In this document: positions 1 to 9,189 of the stretch, piece by piece | How the letters are laid out: every line of letters begins with the position of its first letter | Position numbering within the stretch: position 1 is the first letter of the stretch | Source: RBG-16-34-14 sp963727535 | Lineage (GTDB): Bacteria > Bacteroidota > Ignavibacteria > Ignavibacteriales > Ignavibacteriaceae | DNA length: 64,000 nt | Direction: 5' to 3' | Assembly (NCBI GenBank): GCA_963727535.1 | Contig: CAVSGR010000006.1 | Location: 248,001-312,000 of the forward strand | Translations under genes and position numbers: made by a program | The notes under the pieces: generated by a model | The model's input: the letters and a program-made list of their open reading frames with translations, nothing else | Databases searched by the model: none | Told to the model about the DNA's origin: nothing

Positions 1-1
1 A

Positions 2-886
2 ACAAGAAATCTGGACTTCAGCTATACGTACCATTATGAAAGGAAAAATTTTGATGCAAGATTTAGAGCAGATGCCTACTTTGATCTGGATACTATAGCT
101 CTTAACATGAGGGCTATCAATCAAATAATCAGACCTCTCAAATCACTTGAGTTTCACCCGAACATAGTTAAGATGATGAGCCATAATTATATCAAATTTG
201 GTTTGTCTCTTGTTACTGGTATAACAGGCTCGGGTAAATCAACAACTCTTGATGCCTTTATAGATTATCATAATAATTTTGACCCTTGCCATATTGTTAT
301 TGTTGCCTCACCAATTGAATATGTTCATGAATCTAAAACTTCAATTATCAGGCACAGAGAAGTGGGGCGCGATGTCCTAACTTTTAAAGATGGTGTTATC
401 CAGGCTTTAAGACAAGACCCCGACATAATTGTAATAGGTGAAATGAGAGACCCCGATACAATTCTGGCAGCATTGGAAGTTACCGACACAGGTCATAAAG
501 TATTTTCAACACTTCACACATCTTCCGCAACGGAATCTATAGACAGAATAATAGCTGAAGTGCATCCCAATGAACAGGAACGTGTAAGAAACAGGCTTGC
601 TGATGTTCTAGTAACTGTTGTTTCGCAAAAGCTTATTCCAAGTCTTGATGGAAAACGCGTAATGGCAAAAGAAGTTTTAATTGCTACTCCGAGTGTAAAG
701 GCGGCAATCAAAAATAATAATACAAGTGAAATTTATATGATGATCAATCAGGGAGGCAATATGGGAATGATAACCATGGAGCAGGACCTGAAACGGTTAT
801 ATCTGGAAAAGAAAATTTCTCTTGAAAATGCGGTAGCATACGCAAATAACAAAACAAGAATTCAACAATTATTAACGGCGGCATAA
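2..886 (+). CDS. pilT: Type IV pilus retraction ATPase PilT (5' partial)
   Basis: This is a hexameric secretion-type ATPase that powers pilus disassembly at the inner membrane. The reading frame is open from base 2, so the N-terminal domain lies outside the window. Visible motifs are a Walker A (GITGSGKST, bases 218-244), an Asp/Walker B stretch (DPDIIVIGEMRD) and the His box STLHTSSA. The GEMRD signature and the AKEVLI-TPSV segment fit PilT better than PilB/GspE. The stop is followed immediately by the next gene, and the following genes encode PilM/N/O/Q-like proteins, so this is one pilus operon. PilT versus a PilU-like paralogue cannot be settled without the N-terminus. Confidence 0.9.
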   Translation, partial: TRNLDFSYTYHYERKNFDARFRADAYFDLDTIALNMRAINQIIRPLKSLEFHPNIVKMMSHNYIKFGLSLVTGITGSGKSTTLDAFIDYHNNFDPCHIVIVASPIEYVHESKTSIIRHREVGRDVLTFKDGVIQALRQDPDIIVIGEMRDPDTILAALEVTDTGHKVFSTLHTSSATESIDRIIAEVHPNEQERVRNRLADVLVTVVSQKLIPSLDGKRVMAKEVLIATPSVKAAIKNNNTSEIYMMINQGGNMGMITMEQDLKRLYLEKKISLENAVAYANNKTRIQQLLTAA

Positions 887-2431
887 ATGAAACCCCTTGT
901 ATGTATATACTGCGAAGGTAGTGATACTAAAGTAGCAGTGATAACTAAAGCTAACGGCAGACTTTCTGTTTTAAGAACTGCTAGTGTAGATTATGTTCAA
1001 CCCACTATCGATGTTGAGGAAGGTATTTCCAACATAAATATTGATGGTAATGAGCTAGACCTTGAAAAGGTACAAAGCCAGGACACTTCACTTGAAAACA
1101 AGATGGCTGCTTCTACAGTTGCAACCCTTGCAAATAATCTTGAAGGAATAAATCTTAAAAACAGTTTGTTTATACCTGCTCTAACAGAACCCGCACTTCA
1201 TTATCATGCTTACGAGGGATCGAAACAACTTGCTTCTGCAAAAGTCACACAGGAAATTATAGAGGATATTCAGGAGTCTAAAAATGTAACTATAGACAAG
1301 CAAAATCTTGGATATGTTGAGCTTTCAGACAAATCTTTATTGTCTGTATTTATAGGAGGCGAAGTTGGTTGTATAAACATGATTAACTCTCTTGCCCGTC
1401 ATAATGGCAAAAGACATTATAAAATTCCCGCTGTTAAAAGTGCGGAAATTTCTCTTGCATATTATGTTGCAAAAGCCAAAAAGTTTTTTCCAGACGACCA
1501 ATCGTTGATTGTATATATTGGGAAAGAATACAGCAAGCTTATATTTCTGCATGGACGAAATTTAAAACATATCGGCGCAACTTTGGATATAGGCACACTG
1601 AATCTTCATACCTATGATGTTTACTTTTCTAAAATACTTCTTGAAATGGAGAACGGAGGAATCTCTTCTCTCGATAATATAATTGTTTGCGGAGAAGATG
1701 ACTCGGAAAATCTTATACTTTCTTTTTATGGAACTTTCCCCGAAGCCAATGTTTCCCGTATTGAATTTGGAGATATTGATTTAGGCGGACTAACGAAGGA
1801 AGAAAAAGACAAATTTTCTTCATATAGTGTTCCTGTTGCGGTAGCGACAGAATATTTCGACGAATTGGAAAATATTCATAAAGGAATTAACCTGCTGCCG
1901 AAATACGTAAAAGAGGACCAAAAACTTTTTCAATTCGGATGGCATGGATACGCAATGCTTCCAGTTCTTTTCGGGGCTACTTTCTATATAACTCTATACA
2001 TTATGGAAAACCAGAAAGAAATGAATTTATTCGATAATCAAATTACCGAAAAAACAATACTTATGCGGCAGAACCAGGAAATTCTATCTAAAATAACTGA
2101 TCTTCAAACAAAGATTAGTGGGTTCGATCAGACACAGGCTATATTAGATTCTGCAGCGACAGGTACTGGAGTATGGCAGGGAGTTCTAAGACATGTGTCA
2201 GATTTTATTGGAAGTAAAAAGAATATGTGGTTGACAAAAATTACACATACCGAGGGGAATACAGTTTCAATTGAAGGATATGCCCTTTCAAGAGCGGTAT
2301 TATCAGAGTTTGCATATTCAATAGAGTCAGCTACACTAAAGAGCGTTAATTATGAGGCTCTTAGAGAGAAAAACACATACAAGTTTGCACTAACATTTGA
2401 TTTATCAAACTATCAAAAGAACGTACAATGA
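887..2431 (+). CDS. PilM/PilN-like pilus assembly fusion protein
   Basis: The 514-residue protein appears to join two pilus inner-membrane platform components. Residues 1-340 resemble an actin-like PilM fold (N-terminal MKPLVCIYCEGSDTKVAVI strand pair; later LIVYIGKEYSKLIFLHG and NIIVCGEDD). A single membrane segment lies near 352-370 (YAMLPVLFGATFYITLYI). A coiled-coil stretch follows, then a PilN-like C-terminal domain (about 425-510). It starts directly after pilT and overlaps the next start by ATGA. In most bacteria PilM (cytoplasmic) and PilN (membrane) are separate. The fusion is my inference from fold-like features and gene order; sequence similarity is weak by eye. Confidence 0.6.
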   Translation: MKPLVCIYCEGSDTKVAVITKANGRLSVLRTASVDYVQPTIDVEEGISNINIDGNELDLEKVQSQDTSLENKMAASTVATLANNLEGINLKNSLFIPALTEPALHYHAYEGSKQLASAKVTQEIIEDIQESKNVTIDKQNLGYVELSDKSLLSVFIGGEVGCINMINSLARHNGKRHYKIPAVKSAEISLAYYVAKAKKFFPDDQSLIVYIGKEYSKLIFLHGRNLKHIGATLDIGTLNLHTYDVYFSKILLEMENGGISSLDNIIVCGEDDSENLILSFYGTFPEANVSRIEFGDIDLGGLTKEEKDKFSSYSVPVAVATEYFDELENIHKGINLLPKYVKEDQKLFQFGWHGYAMLPVLFGATFYITLYIMENQKEMNLFDNQITEKTILMRQNQEILSKITDLQTKISGFDQTQAILDSAATGTGVWQGVLRHVSDFIGSKKNMWLTKITHTEGNTVSIEGYALSRAVLSEFAYSIESATLKSVNYEALREKNTYKFALTFDLSNYQKNVQ

Positions 2432-3315
2432 ATAGAAAATTAAAGAGCACTTTAGGCTTAGTAGGTTTACTTCTGCTGATCGTAGTTGTCAGCGGAGTGT
2501 ATGTCCTTGTTTTCCAAAGAGGGAAACTGAATGAGAAAAAGAACAAACTCGAAGAGTTAAAAGCCAGCAACTATAATACGGAGCAATTAACTCTACAGTA
2601 CAAAGACCTTCTGAAGAGATCAACCGTACTCGATTCGATTCTTGCTGCAAGGAAATTTAATATTCCACAAAATCTTTCCCAGATAAAGTTCTATGACTTT
2701 ATCAATAATGTAAGTGCGCCATATTCCCCAAACAGCCAGATAAACATTGAATTTCTTTCGCAAAATCAGGATAAAAATTTCCTCTATTACGAATATAAAC
2801 TTAGCGGGAAAGCCTCTTACAGCGATCTCTATAATCTTGTTTATGCGATTGAACACAGTAAGGAATTGAAGAAGATAACGAATGTAACTCTGAATAATCT
2901 TGTAGTTACAGACGAAAATGGAATTCCTAACTTTTTGGTTGGATTCACCCTGAACGTGGGTGTGTATTTTTCTACTAACGACAGGTTTGCTACAGCTAAA
3001 TTAGTTGAAAATAACCTTAGAACTGCAGCGGAATACGATGCATTTTATCCGGCAATTAGAAACGAAATACCTCCCAATACGGATATGTTACTTGATGTTC
3101 AGGGAGCTAAACTGCTTGCACTTATTCCTGAAGGCGCTTTCGTAGCCGATAATAAAGGCAATACATATCTGGTATATGAAGGCGAGCAGGTCTATCTGGG
3201 TTACCTGACCAAGATCGATTATGATAAGAACACTGTTAATTTCATTCTAAACAAGGGTGGAATAATAGAAAAAGTTCAGCTTGCACTTGAAAATGAAAAA
3301 ATAAAAGAAAAATGA
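2428..3315 (+). CDS. PilO-like (possibly PilO/PilP) pilus assembly protein
   Basis: The 295-residue protein begins with a short cytoplasmic tail and one membrane helix (about 7-28, LGLVGLLLLIVVVSGVYVLVF without a cleavage site). A coiled coil follows (30-70), then a ferredoxin-like PilO-type domain (about 85-185). The last 80 residues (GAKLLALIPEGAFVADNKGN onward) look like a small beta domain, which is the place and type of region PilP would occupy between PilO and PilQ. It overlaps the upstream gene by ATGA and the secretin gene follows after 13 bases. The PilO role rests on topology and synteny; the PilP-like tail is speculative. Confidence 0.6.
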   Translation: MNRKLKSTLGLVGLLLLIVVVSGVYVLVFQRGKLNEKKNKLEELKASNYNTEQLTLQYKDLLKRSTVLDSILAARKFNIPQNLSQIKFYDFINNVSAPYSPNSQINIEFLSQNQDKNFLYYEYKLSGKASYSDLYNLVYAIEHSKELKKITNVTLNNLVVTDENGIPNFLVGFTLNVGVYFSTNDRFATAKLVENNLRTAAEYDAFYPAIRNEIPPNTDMLLDVQGAKLLALIPEGAFVADNKGNTYLVYEGEQVYLGYLTKIDYDKNTVNFILNKGGIIEKVQLALENEKIKEK

Positions 3316-3328
3316 TTGAGAGAGTAAA

Positions 3329-4564
3329 ATGAAAACAACAATGAAAGCACTTTTTGTGATTCTTCTTCTGGCTGCTCAAGCGTACCCTCAACAGTACCTT
3401 GAGAAGAAATTTAAGGGAGGTACTAACCCCGATGAGCTTGTAACGCTATCTCCTAATGTATCGTTTAACCAGGCGATATCTCTTCTTAGTAAAATAAGCG
3501 AGAGCGTTACGGGAAAACGTATTGTGTCAACAGTAGACTCTGAAGATCCCATTGGGATTGAAATAAACAACATGGCTTACGATAAAGCTCTCGTAGTATT
3601 AGTCCAGTACAAAGGACTTCTCTACGATGAGAAAGAAGATGTCATTGTTGTTAAAAGAAAGGCTGATGTTTCCGAGGATAAAACATCAGATAACTATGCT
3701 CCTATAACTGCAAGAGATGTTAAAATATCAGCAGTCTTTTTTGAAATGGATGTTAACAAGTCCAGGGACAGAGGCATAGATTGGAAAGTTTTATTGTCAC
3801 ATCAAGGTTTGCAAATAGGTGGTGAAGCCGTTAGTAAAGGAGGAGGTACAAGCGCGAACGATAATTCAAGTTCATCCAGCAGCCAAAATCCACCCGATTT
3901 TAATGTGACTTCTTCGTCCGATTTTGAGCTGGGAAATTTCTTTGGTCAGGCTACGGCGATGTTTAGATTTTTTGAAGAAGAAAATATCGGCGAAATAATA
4001 GCAAGCCCAAGTATTATAGTAAGAGATCGTAAACAGGGAAGAATACAGGTTGGGTCCGATTTCTCGGTAAAGCAAAAAGACTTTGCGGGAAATGTTATTG
4101 AAAAGTTTTTTCCCACAGGTACAATTATAGAAGTAACACCGTACGTTTATTATGAAGACAATATTAATTATATGCTTCTAAATATACTTGTTGAAAGAAG
4201 CTCATTTGTTCAAGGTGAAATCACAACGGAAATTAGAAAAACAAACGCAACAACCCAGGTAATGATGTTAAATGGAGAAGAAGTAGTACTTGGAGGTTTA
4301 TATGTTAATGAAGAAACATCAGATCGTACCGGAGTTCCATTTCTTAAAGATTTACCCTGGTGGTTCTTCGGTCTTAGGTACATATTTGGTAGTGATAGCA
4401 AGGTCCTAAATAAGAAAGAGCTTGTTATACTTCTTAAAGCTGAAATTTTACCAACACTTCAAGAAAGATTATCTGGTCAGACTTCGAAGACACTGATAAA
4501 AGATGAAGTAAAGAGTCATGAGAATCAAATTAAATATTATAAATTAAATCCAACAGATGAATAG
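3329..4564 (+). CDS. pilQ: Type IV pilus secretin PilQ-like
   Basis: This is the outer-membrane secretin channel through which the pilus passes. A signal peptide is clear (MKTTMKALFVILLLAAQAYP). The C-terminal half carries the secretin signature: SPSIIVRDRKQGRIQVGSDF, then the beta-rich IIEVTPYVYYEDN, and the conserved VLGGLY...GVPFLKDLPW segment with KELVILLKAEILP at the end. At 411 residues it is short, with only one N-domain before the pore domain and a Ser-rich linker around residues 178-190 (SSSSSSQ). It ends the pilus run; a response regulator starts 8 bases later, which suggests transcriptional linkage. Confidence 0.85.
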   Translation: MKTTMKALFVILLLAAQAYPQQYLEKKFKGGTNPDELVTLSPNVSFNQAISLLSKISESVTGKRIVSTVDSEDPIGIEINNMAYDKALVVLVQYKGLLYDEKEDVIVVKRKADVSEDKTSDNYAPITARDVKISAVFFEMDVNKSRDRGIDWKVLLSHQGLQIGGEAVSKGGGTSANDNSSSSSSQNPPDFNVTSSSDFELGNFFGQATAMFRFFEEENIGEIIASPSIIVRDRKQGRIQVGSDFSVKQKDFAGNVIEKFFPTGTIIEVTPYVYYEDNINYMLLNILVERSSFVQGEITTEIRKTNATTQVMMLNGEEVVLGGLYVNEETSDRTGVPFLKDLPWWFFGLRYIFGSDSKVLNKKELVILLKAEILPTLQERLSGQTSKTLIKDEVKSHENQIKYYKLNPTDE

Positions 4565-4572
4565 TTGTAATT

Positions 4573-4938
4573 ATGGAATCGATACTTATAGTTGATGATG
4601 ATGTTAACCTGTGCACAGCACTTAAAGACGAGTTAATTGAAGTAGGATACGACGTTGACTATGTCAACAGCGGCGACGATGCTTTTCAATACCTCACCGG
4701 TAATGAAGTTGACTTACTTTTACTTGATCTTAAAATGCCGGGTAAGGACGGTTTTGATGTATTAAAACAATTTAATGAACGGAGATTTAAGTCTAAGATA
4801 ATAGTTTTAACTGCTTATGCAGATGTTAAAAGCGCTATAGATTCAGCTAAAATGGGGGCAAGCGATTTTATCAGCAAACCCTATGATTTTGATGAATTGC
4901 TCATTACAATCAGAAAAGTTTTGCAAAGAGACACATAA
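4573..4938 (+). CDS. Single-domain response regulator
   Basis: This is a 121-residue stand-alone receiver domain. The acidic pair is D8-D10 (LIVDDD), the phospho-acceptor is D52 (LLLLDLKMPG), the switch Thr is in VLTAYAD, and the conserved Lys is in FISKPYDF. It has no output domain, so it probably acts through protein contacts or passes phosphate on, like CheY or Spo0F. It lies between the secretin gene and a large hybrid kinase gene whose start follows 2 bases later. A role in pilus control is an inference from position only. Confidence 0.9.
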   Translation: MESILIVDDDVNLCTALKDELIEVGYDVDYVNSGDDAFQYLTGNEVDLLLLDLKMPGKDGFDVLKQFNERRFKSKIIVLTAYADVKSAIDSAKMGASDFISKPYDFDELLITIRKVLQRDT

Positions 4939-4940
4939 GT

Positions 4941-7900
4941 ATGAAAATCAGGTATAGAATTCTTATAATTAATTTTGCGATTGTAGTGCTAATAATAGGC
5001 AGCTCAGCAGCTGCCTTCTATTCTATAATGTACAACGCACTCACTTCACAAAGGTCGCAATACCTCGTTAGATCTGCAAACGATTTTATTTATGCTTACC
5101 GGGATATGCTGCAGGATACGGAAGATGATTTTCTTTACTCCATTAAAAACCCACCTGGCACATCGATTCCACCGAATGAAAAGAATATAGATTTTGTTTT
5201 TGAAACTTCACGGGATGGTAATCTTACAAAGCAGTATTCAAAAGATTTTGTTTATCTACCGCAAAAAAATTTTTCAATTAAAGAGTTCATATCAGGCAAT
5301 CCCTCCGCCATAGTAAAAAAATATGTGGATGAAAATGGGGAAACATATTTCTATGGGCGTATTTTATCTAACGAAATTTTAAACCGGGTCTCACAAAAAA
5401 TAAATGCCGAGATAGCCGTTGTTGTTAATAATACTCCAGTTGAAATATCTAACCAGGATAATAACCAGAACTACGTTTATACTTTAAATGAAGCATATAA
5501 AGATTTAAAGAATAAAAACAATTTTGAACTTTATACCATGAGTTCAGATCGTGCCGATATAGTTGCTACGATTTACAAGAGTACAAATTCTTCGGAATTA
5601 ACTGATGGGATAGAATTTTTAATCTTTAATACTGTAAGTGAAGCGGCGGATCTTCGTTCAAATCTGAAATCAATGTTGATTATTTTGGGAATTGCGGGTG
5701 TAGTTCTTTCGTTAATACTTACATTTCTTTTTACAGATAGAATCAGAAAGCAGCTTACACAATTAAGTAAAGCAACAGGGATAGCAAAAGGCGGAAATTT
5801 TAAGGCTCGTATTACAATAAAAAGTAAAGATGAAATCGGTGAGCTTGCAAGTGCTTTTAATGATATGCTCGACGATCTTGAAAAAAATCATAATGCAAAA
5901 CAAGAATATTCCGAGTTTATAACACTGATAAATCAAAATCCTACGTTAAAAGAAATTTCGGAAGCTGCTCTTCGTAAGATTATTAAAACCTGTAAAGTCT
6001 CTATAGGTGCTCTTTATCTTGTTGAGAAAGAGAATATTTCTCTTTTAAGCTCTTATGGACTTAGCGAAGAACATAAAACAAACAATAAATCAGAGCTTTT
6101 TGAGACCGTTATAAAGGACAGAGAAACAGTTGAAATAAATACAGAAGAGTTCCTTCCTGTTATTAATACAGGGTCACTTTCGTTGGCAATAAGATCGCTA
6201 TTAGTAATTCCCGTAATTTATAACAACAAGGTTATCGCTATTATAGAGCTTGGGGGATTTGATAAGCCTTCACCCGAAGCAAGAGAATATTTATCAAATA
6301 TACAGGAACAACTTGCAATCGGCTTGACAAATGCAACCGCACTTGTTCAATTAGAAAATTTTGTTTCGGAACTTAAAAAGCTGAATGATGATTATCAAAA
6401 ACAAAACGAGCAGATAACCAAGCAGAATGAAAAGCTGATTGAACTGCATGGAGAATTAAAAGACAAAGCAGATGAACTGGTACAGCAGAAAGAAAAAGCC
6501 GAAGAATCTACAAAAATGAAATCACAGTTTCTTGCTAATATGTCTCATGAACTTAGAACACCGATGAATTCCATTCTCGGGTTAACGGAATTGATTCTTG
6601 AAGGCAGCACACTTAAAGGTAAAAATAAAGAGCGACTCGAAGTAGTTCTTAAAAGTGGAAAAAGGTTAATGAATTTAATTAATGATATTCTTGACCTTAG
6701 TAAAATTGAAGCCGGAAGAATGGATGTTCGCGAGGACCAGATTATTTTGGATGAACTTATTGAAGATGTTGATAATGCGATCTCACCTTTAGCGCATAAC
6801 AAGAGTATCGAGTTTAGGGTTAAAAGAGATATGAACACCCATATTTATGTGAATACTGATAAAGGAAAAGTTACGCAGGTCTTGATTAATCTTCTTGGAA
6901 ATGCGGTTAAGTTTACAGACAAAGGTCATGTGGAACTTGGGATTTCAGCTCCGGATGACAACACTTTAAAGTTTGATGTTGTTGACAGCGGCATTGGAAT
7001 GTCCCAAGATAATCTTCAGATTATTTTTGAGGAGTTCAGGCAAGTTGATGGAACCACAACACGTAAATATGGCGGCACCGGCTTGGGACTTACAATATGT
7101 AAAAAAATTGCCGACATACTAAAAGGCTCTATAACAGTACAAAGTGAAATAGGTAAAGGTTCAGTATTCACCTTTACAGTTCCTTTAAAAGTTGTGGATA
7201 TAAGAGCTGAAAAATCTGAGGAACCTAAAGTTAATGTGGAAACTCTCATTAAAAACAGGCAGCATCCTATTCTCATAATTGATGATGATCCTGAAATCAG
7301 ATATACAATAGGTCAATACCTAATCTCGCGGGGATATGAAGTAGTATATGCAGAAGATGGCGAACAGGGAATGGAAAAGGCAATTAAGATTCAGCCATTT
7401 GCTATTACGCTCGATATTATGTTACCGAAAAAGGATGGCTGGAATATACTTAAAGATTTTAAAGAACATCCTGCAACAAAAGATATCCCGGTTATATTAA
7501 TTTCTGTTATGGGAGATAAAAATCTCGGATATGGATTAGGCGCATTTGAATATTTTGTTAAACCGATTTCTTCCGATAAGCTTTTGACTGCATTTGCAAA
7601 ACTTGAAAATCTTGCAAAGAAGAATATTGAAAAGATTGTTATTGTAGATGATGATGAAATGGAGTTCGAGAAGTTTCGCAGAGAATTTAAGAATGATAAG
7701 CTCAGGATTGAATATATAAAAGACAGCACACTCGCATATAGTAAAATTTTGGAAATTCAACCGGACTTAATAATACTCGATCTTTTAATGCCTAATCTCG
7801 ATGGATTAGGATTGTCCCATAAGTTGAAATCAAATAAAGAAACACGTCATATCCCGATAATTATAAGTACAGCCAAGGACCTAACTGAGGATGAAAAAAC

Positions 7901-8492
7901 GTCATTGAATAATACTGTGGAGGAAATAACTGTTAAGTCAAAAGGTCACCCGCTCGATGTTTTGAAAATTGTGCGGGATAGAATAAAAATGTACGAAGAT
8001 TTTTCTACAGCTAAAGATAGAGGCACAGAGTATATAGATTATAAAGATGTTGAGGAGGAAAGCGAAGAAGAAATTACAGAAGCCGAAGAAATTAAGGATG
8101 AAAACGAGTATAAAGGGAAAGTACTTTTGGTAGATGATGATCCCGATACACTTTTTACAGTTAATGAAATTGTACAATCTTGTCAATGTAAAACAGCACT
8201 AGCCAATAGCGGGGAGGAATGTATAGTGGAATTGGCAAATGAAATCCCGGATTTGATTTTGCTTGATATAATGATGCCCGGTATGGATGGGTTTCAAACA
8301 TTAAAAAAAATAAAAGAGAATCCGGAATGGGCAAACATTCCTGTGTATGCTGTTACAGCCAAGGCAATGGTTGGCGACAGGGAGATTATCATTAAACATG
8401 GTTTTGATGATTATATTCCCAAGCCGGTTAATGCTGTTATAATGGCTTTTAAAATAGAAAAATTATTCACTAAAATAGGAACAGGTCAATAA
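4941..8492 (+). CDS. Hybrid sensor histidine kinase with three receivers
   Basis: The 1183-residue membrane kinase has this order: membrane helix (about 7-30), extracytoplasmic sensor (30-240), second helix (about 243-265), HAMP (265-320), GAF-like domain (325-475), coiled coil, HisKA with phospho-His near residue 536 (ANMSHELRTPMNS), HATPase with N box (LINLLGNAVKF), G1 (DSGIGM) and G2 (GGTGLGL), then three receivers starting near residues 775, 897 and 1058. The last two have normal Asp sites (LIILDLLMP, LILLDIMMPG). The first reads FAITLDIMLPKKDG. An acidic linker (EEESEEEITEAEEI) precedes receiver 3. It follows the single-domain regulator by 2 bases and precedes another by 1 base, forming a phosphorelay-type operon. 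Confidence 0.92.
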   Translation: MKIRYRILIINFAIVVLIIGSSAAAFYSIMYNALTSQRSQYLVRSANDFIYAYRDMLQDTEDDFLYSIKNPPGTSIPPNEKNIDFVFETSRDGNLTKQYSKDFVYLPQKNFSIKEFISGNPSAIVKKYVDENGETYFYGRILSNEILNRVSQKINAEIAVVVNNTPVEISNQDNNQNYVYTLNEAYKDLKNKNNFELYTMSSDRADIVATIYKSTNSSELTDGIEFLIFNTVSEAADLRSNLKSMLIILGIAGVVLSLILTFLFTDRIRKQLTQLSKATGIAKGGNFKARITIKSKDEIGELASAFNDMLDDLEKNHNAKQEYSEFITLINQNPTLKEISEAALRKIIKTCKVSIGALYLVEKENISLLSSYGLSEEHKTNNKSELFETVIKDRETVEINTEEFLPVINTGSLSLAIRSLLVIPVIYNNKVIAIIELGGFDKPSPEAREYLSNIQEQLAIGLTNATALVQLENFVSELKKLNDDYQKQNEQITKQNEKLIELHGELKDKADELVQQKEKAEESTKMKSQFLANMSHELRTPMNSILGLTELILEGSTLKGKNKERLEVVLKSGKRLMNLINDILDLSKIEAGRMDVREDQIILDELIEDVDNAISPLAHNKSIEFRVKRDMNTHIYVNTDKGKVTQVLINLLGNAVKFTDKGHVELGISAPDDNTLKFDVVDSGIGMSQDNLQIIFEEFRQVDGTTTRKYGGTGLGLTICKKIADILKGSITVQSEIGKGSVFTFTVPLKVVDIRAEKSEEPKVNVETLIKNRQHPILIIDDDPEIRYTIGQYLISRGYEVVYAEDGEQGMEKAIKIQPFAITLDIMLPKKDGWNILKDFKEHPATKDIPVILISVMGDKNLGYGLGAFEYFVKPISSDKLLTAFAKLENLAKKNIEKIVIVDDDEMEFEKFRREFKNDKLRIEYIKDSTLAYSKILEIQPDLIILDLLMPNLDGLGLSHKLKSNKETRHIPIIISTAKDLTEDEKTSLNNTVEEITVKSKGHPLDVLKIVRDRIKMYEDFSTAKDRGTEYIDYKDVEEESEEEITEAEEIKDENEYKGKVLLVDDDPDTLFTVNEIVQSCQCKTALANSGEECIVELANEIPDLILLDIMMPGMDGFQTLKKIKENPEWANIPVYAVTAKAMVGDREIIIKHGFDDYIPKPVNAVIMAFKIEKLFTKIGTGQ

Positions 8493-8493
8493 A

Positions 8494-9189
8494 GTGAAAA
8501 GAATTTTAGTAATTGATGACCTCCCGGAAAATGTCTTTCTTCTACAAGATAGACTTGAGACTGAAGGCTATGAGATATTAACTGCCTATGACGGCAAAAC
8601 AGGTATTAACAAAGCGATAAGCGAATTACCCGATCTTATTTTGCTTGATGTAATGATGCCCGAAATGAACGGAATTGAAGTTTGTAAAATTTTGGTTAGT
8701 AACCCCTCAACTGTGAACATTCCGATTATCCTTGTAACGGCAAAAGCCGGAGCAGATGATACAAAAGAAGGACTCGAGGCAGGGGCTTTTGATTATGTTA
8801 AAAAACCGTTTAATAAAGTTGAGCTACTTGCAAGAGTAAATTCAGCCCTTAAACTTTCAGAAGCTCAGAAAAAATATCTTGAGGCAGAGCAAAAAAATAC
8901 TTTTTCCGCAACGGTAGTCACAGCCAATCATAAAATAAAACAGCCACTTACTTTAATGAGCCTTTCGTCGGCAGCATTAAAAAGAGAAATTAATAAAGAT
9001 GTAATTTCCAAAGAAGCTCTCTTAAAAAGAGTGAATTATATTGATACTGCGATTAAAGAAATTAGTGATGTGCTTAACCAGTTAAATGCAATTAAGAGAC
9101 CTGTTTTTTCTGATTATGTAAAAAATATTAAAATGATTGATTGCGAGGACGATATTGTGGAAGTTCCTAAAGTAGTTCCTGGATCGTAG
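8494..9189 (+). CDS. Receiver protein with kinase-like dimerisation helix
   Basis: The 231-residue protein uses a GTG start 1 base after the stop of the hybrid kinase. Residues 1-120 form a receiver with phospho-acceptor D52 (LILLDVMMPEMNG) and the KKPFN lysine. The C-terminal part (about 130-215) is helical and contains NHKIKQPLTLM, which resembles a HisKA H-box with a histidine, but no ATPase domain follows. It may therefore be a phosphotransfer or dimerisation module instead of a kinase. Its 3' end overlaps the convergent kinase gene by 23 bases. Confidence 0.8.
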   Translation: MKRILVIDDLPENVFLLQDRLETEGYEILTAYDGKTGINKAISELPDLILLDVMMPEMNGIEVCKILVSNPSTVNIPIILVTAKAGADDTKEGLEAGAFDYVKKPFNKVELLARVNSALKLSEAQKKYLEAEQKNTFSATVVTANHKIKQPLTLMSLSSAALKREINKDVISKEALLKRVNYIDTAIKEISDVLNQLNAIKRPVFSDYVKNIKMIDCEDDIVEVPKVVPGS

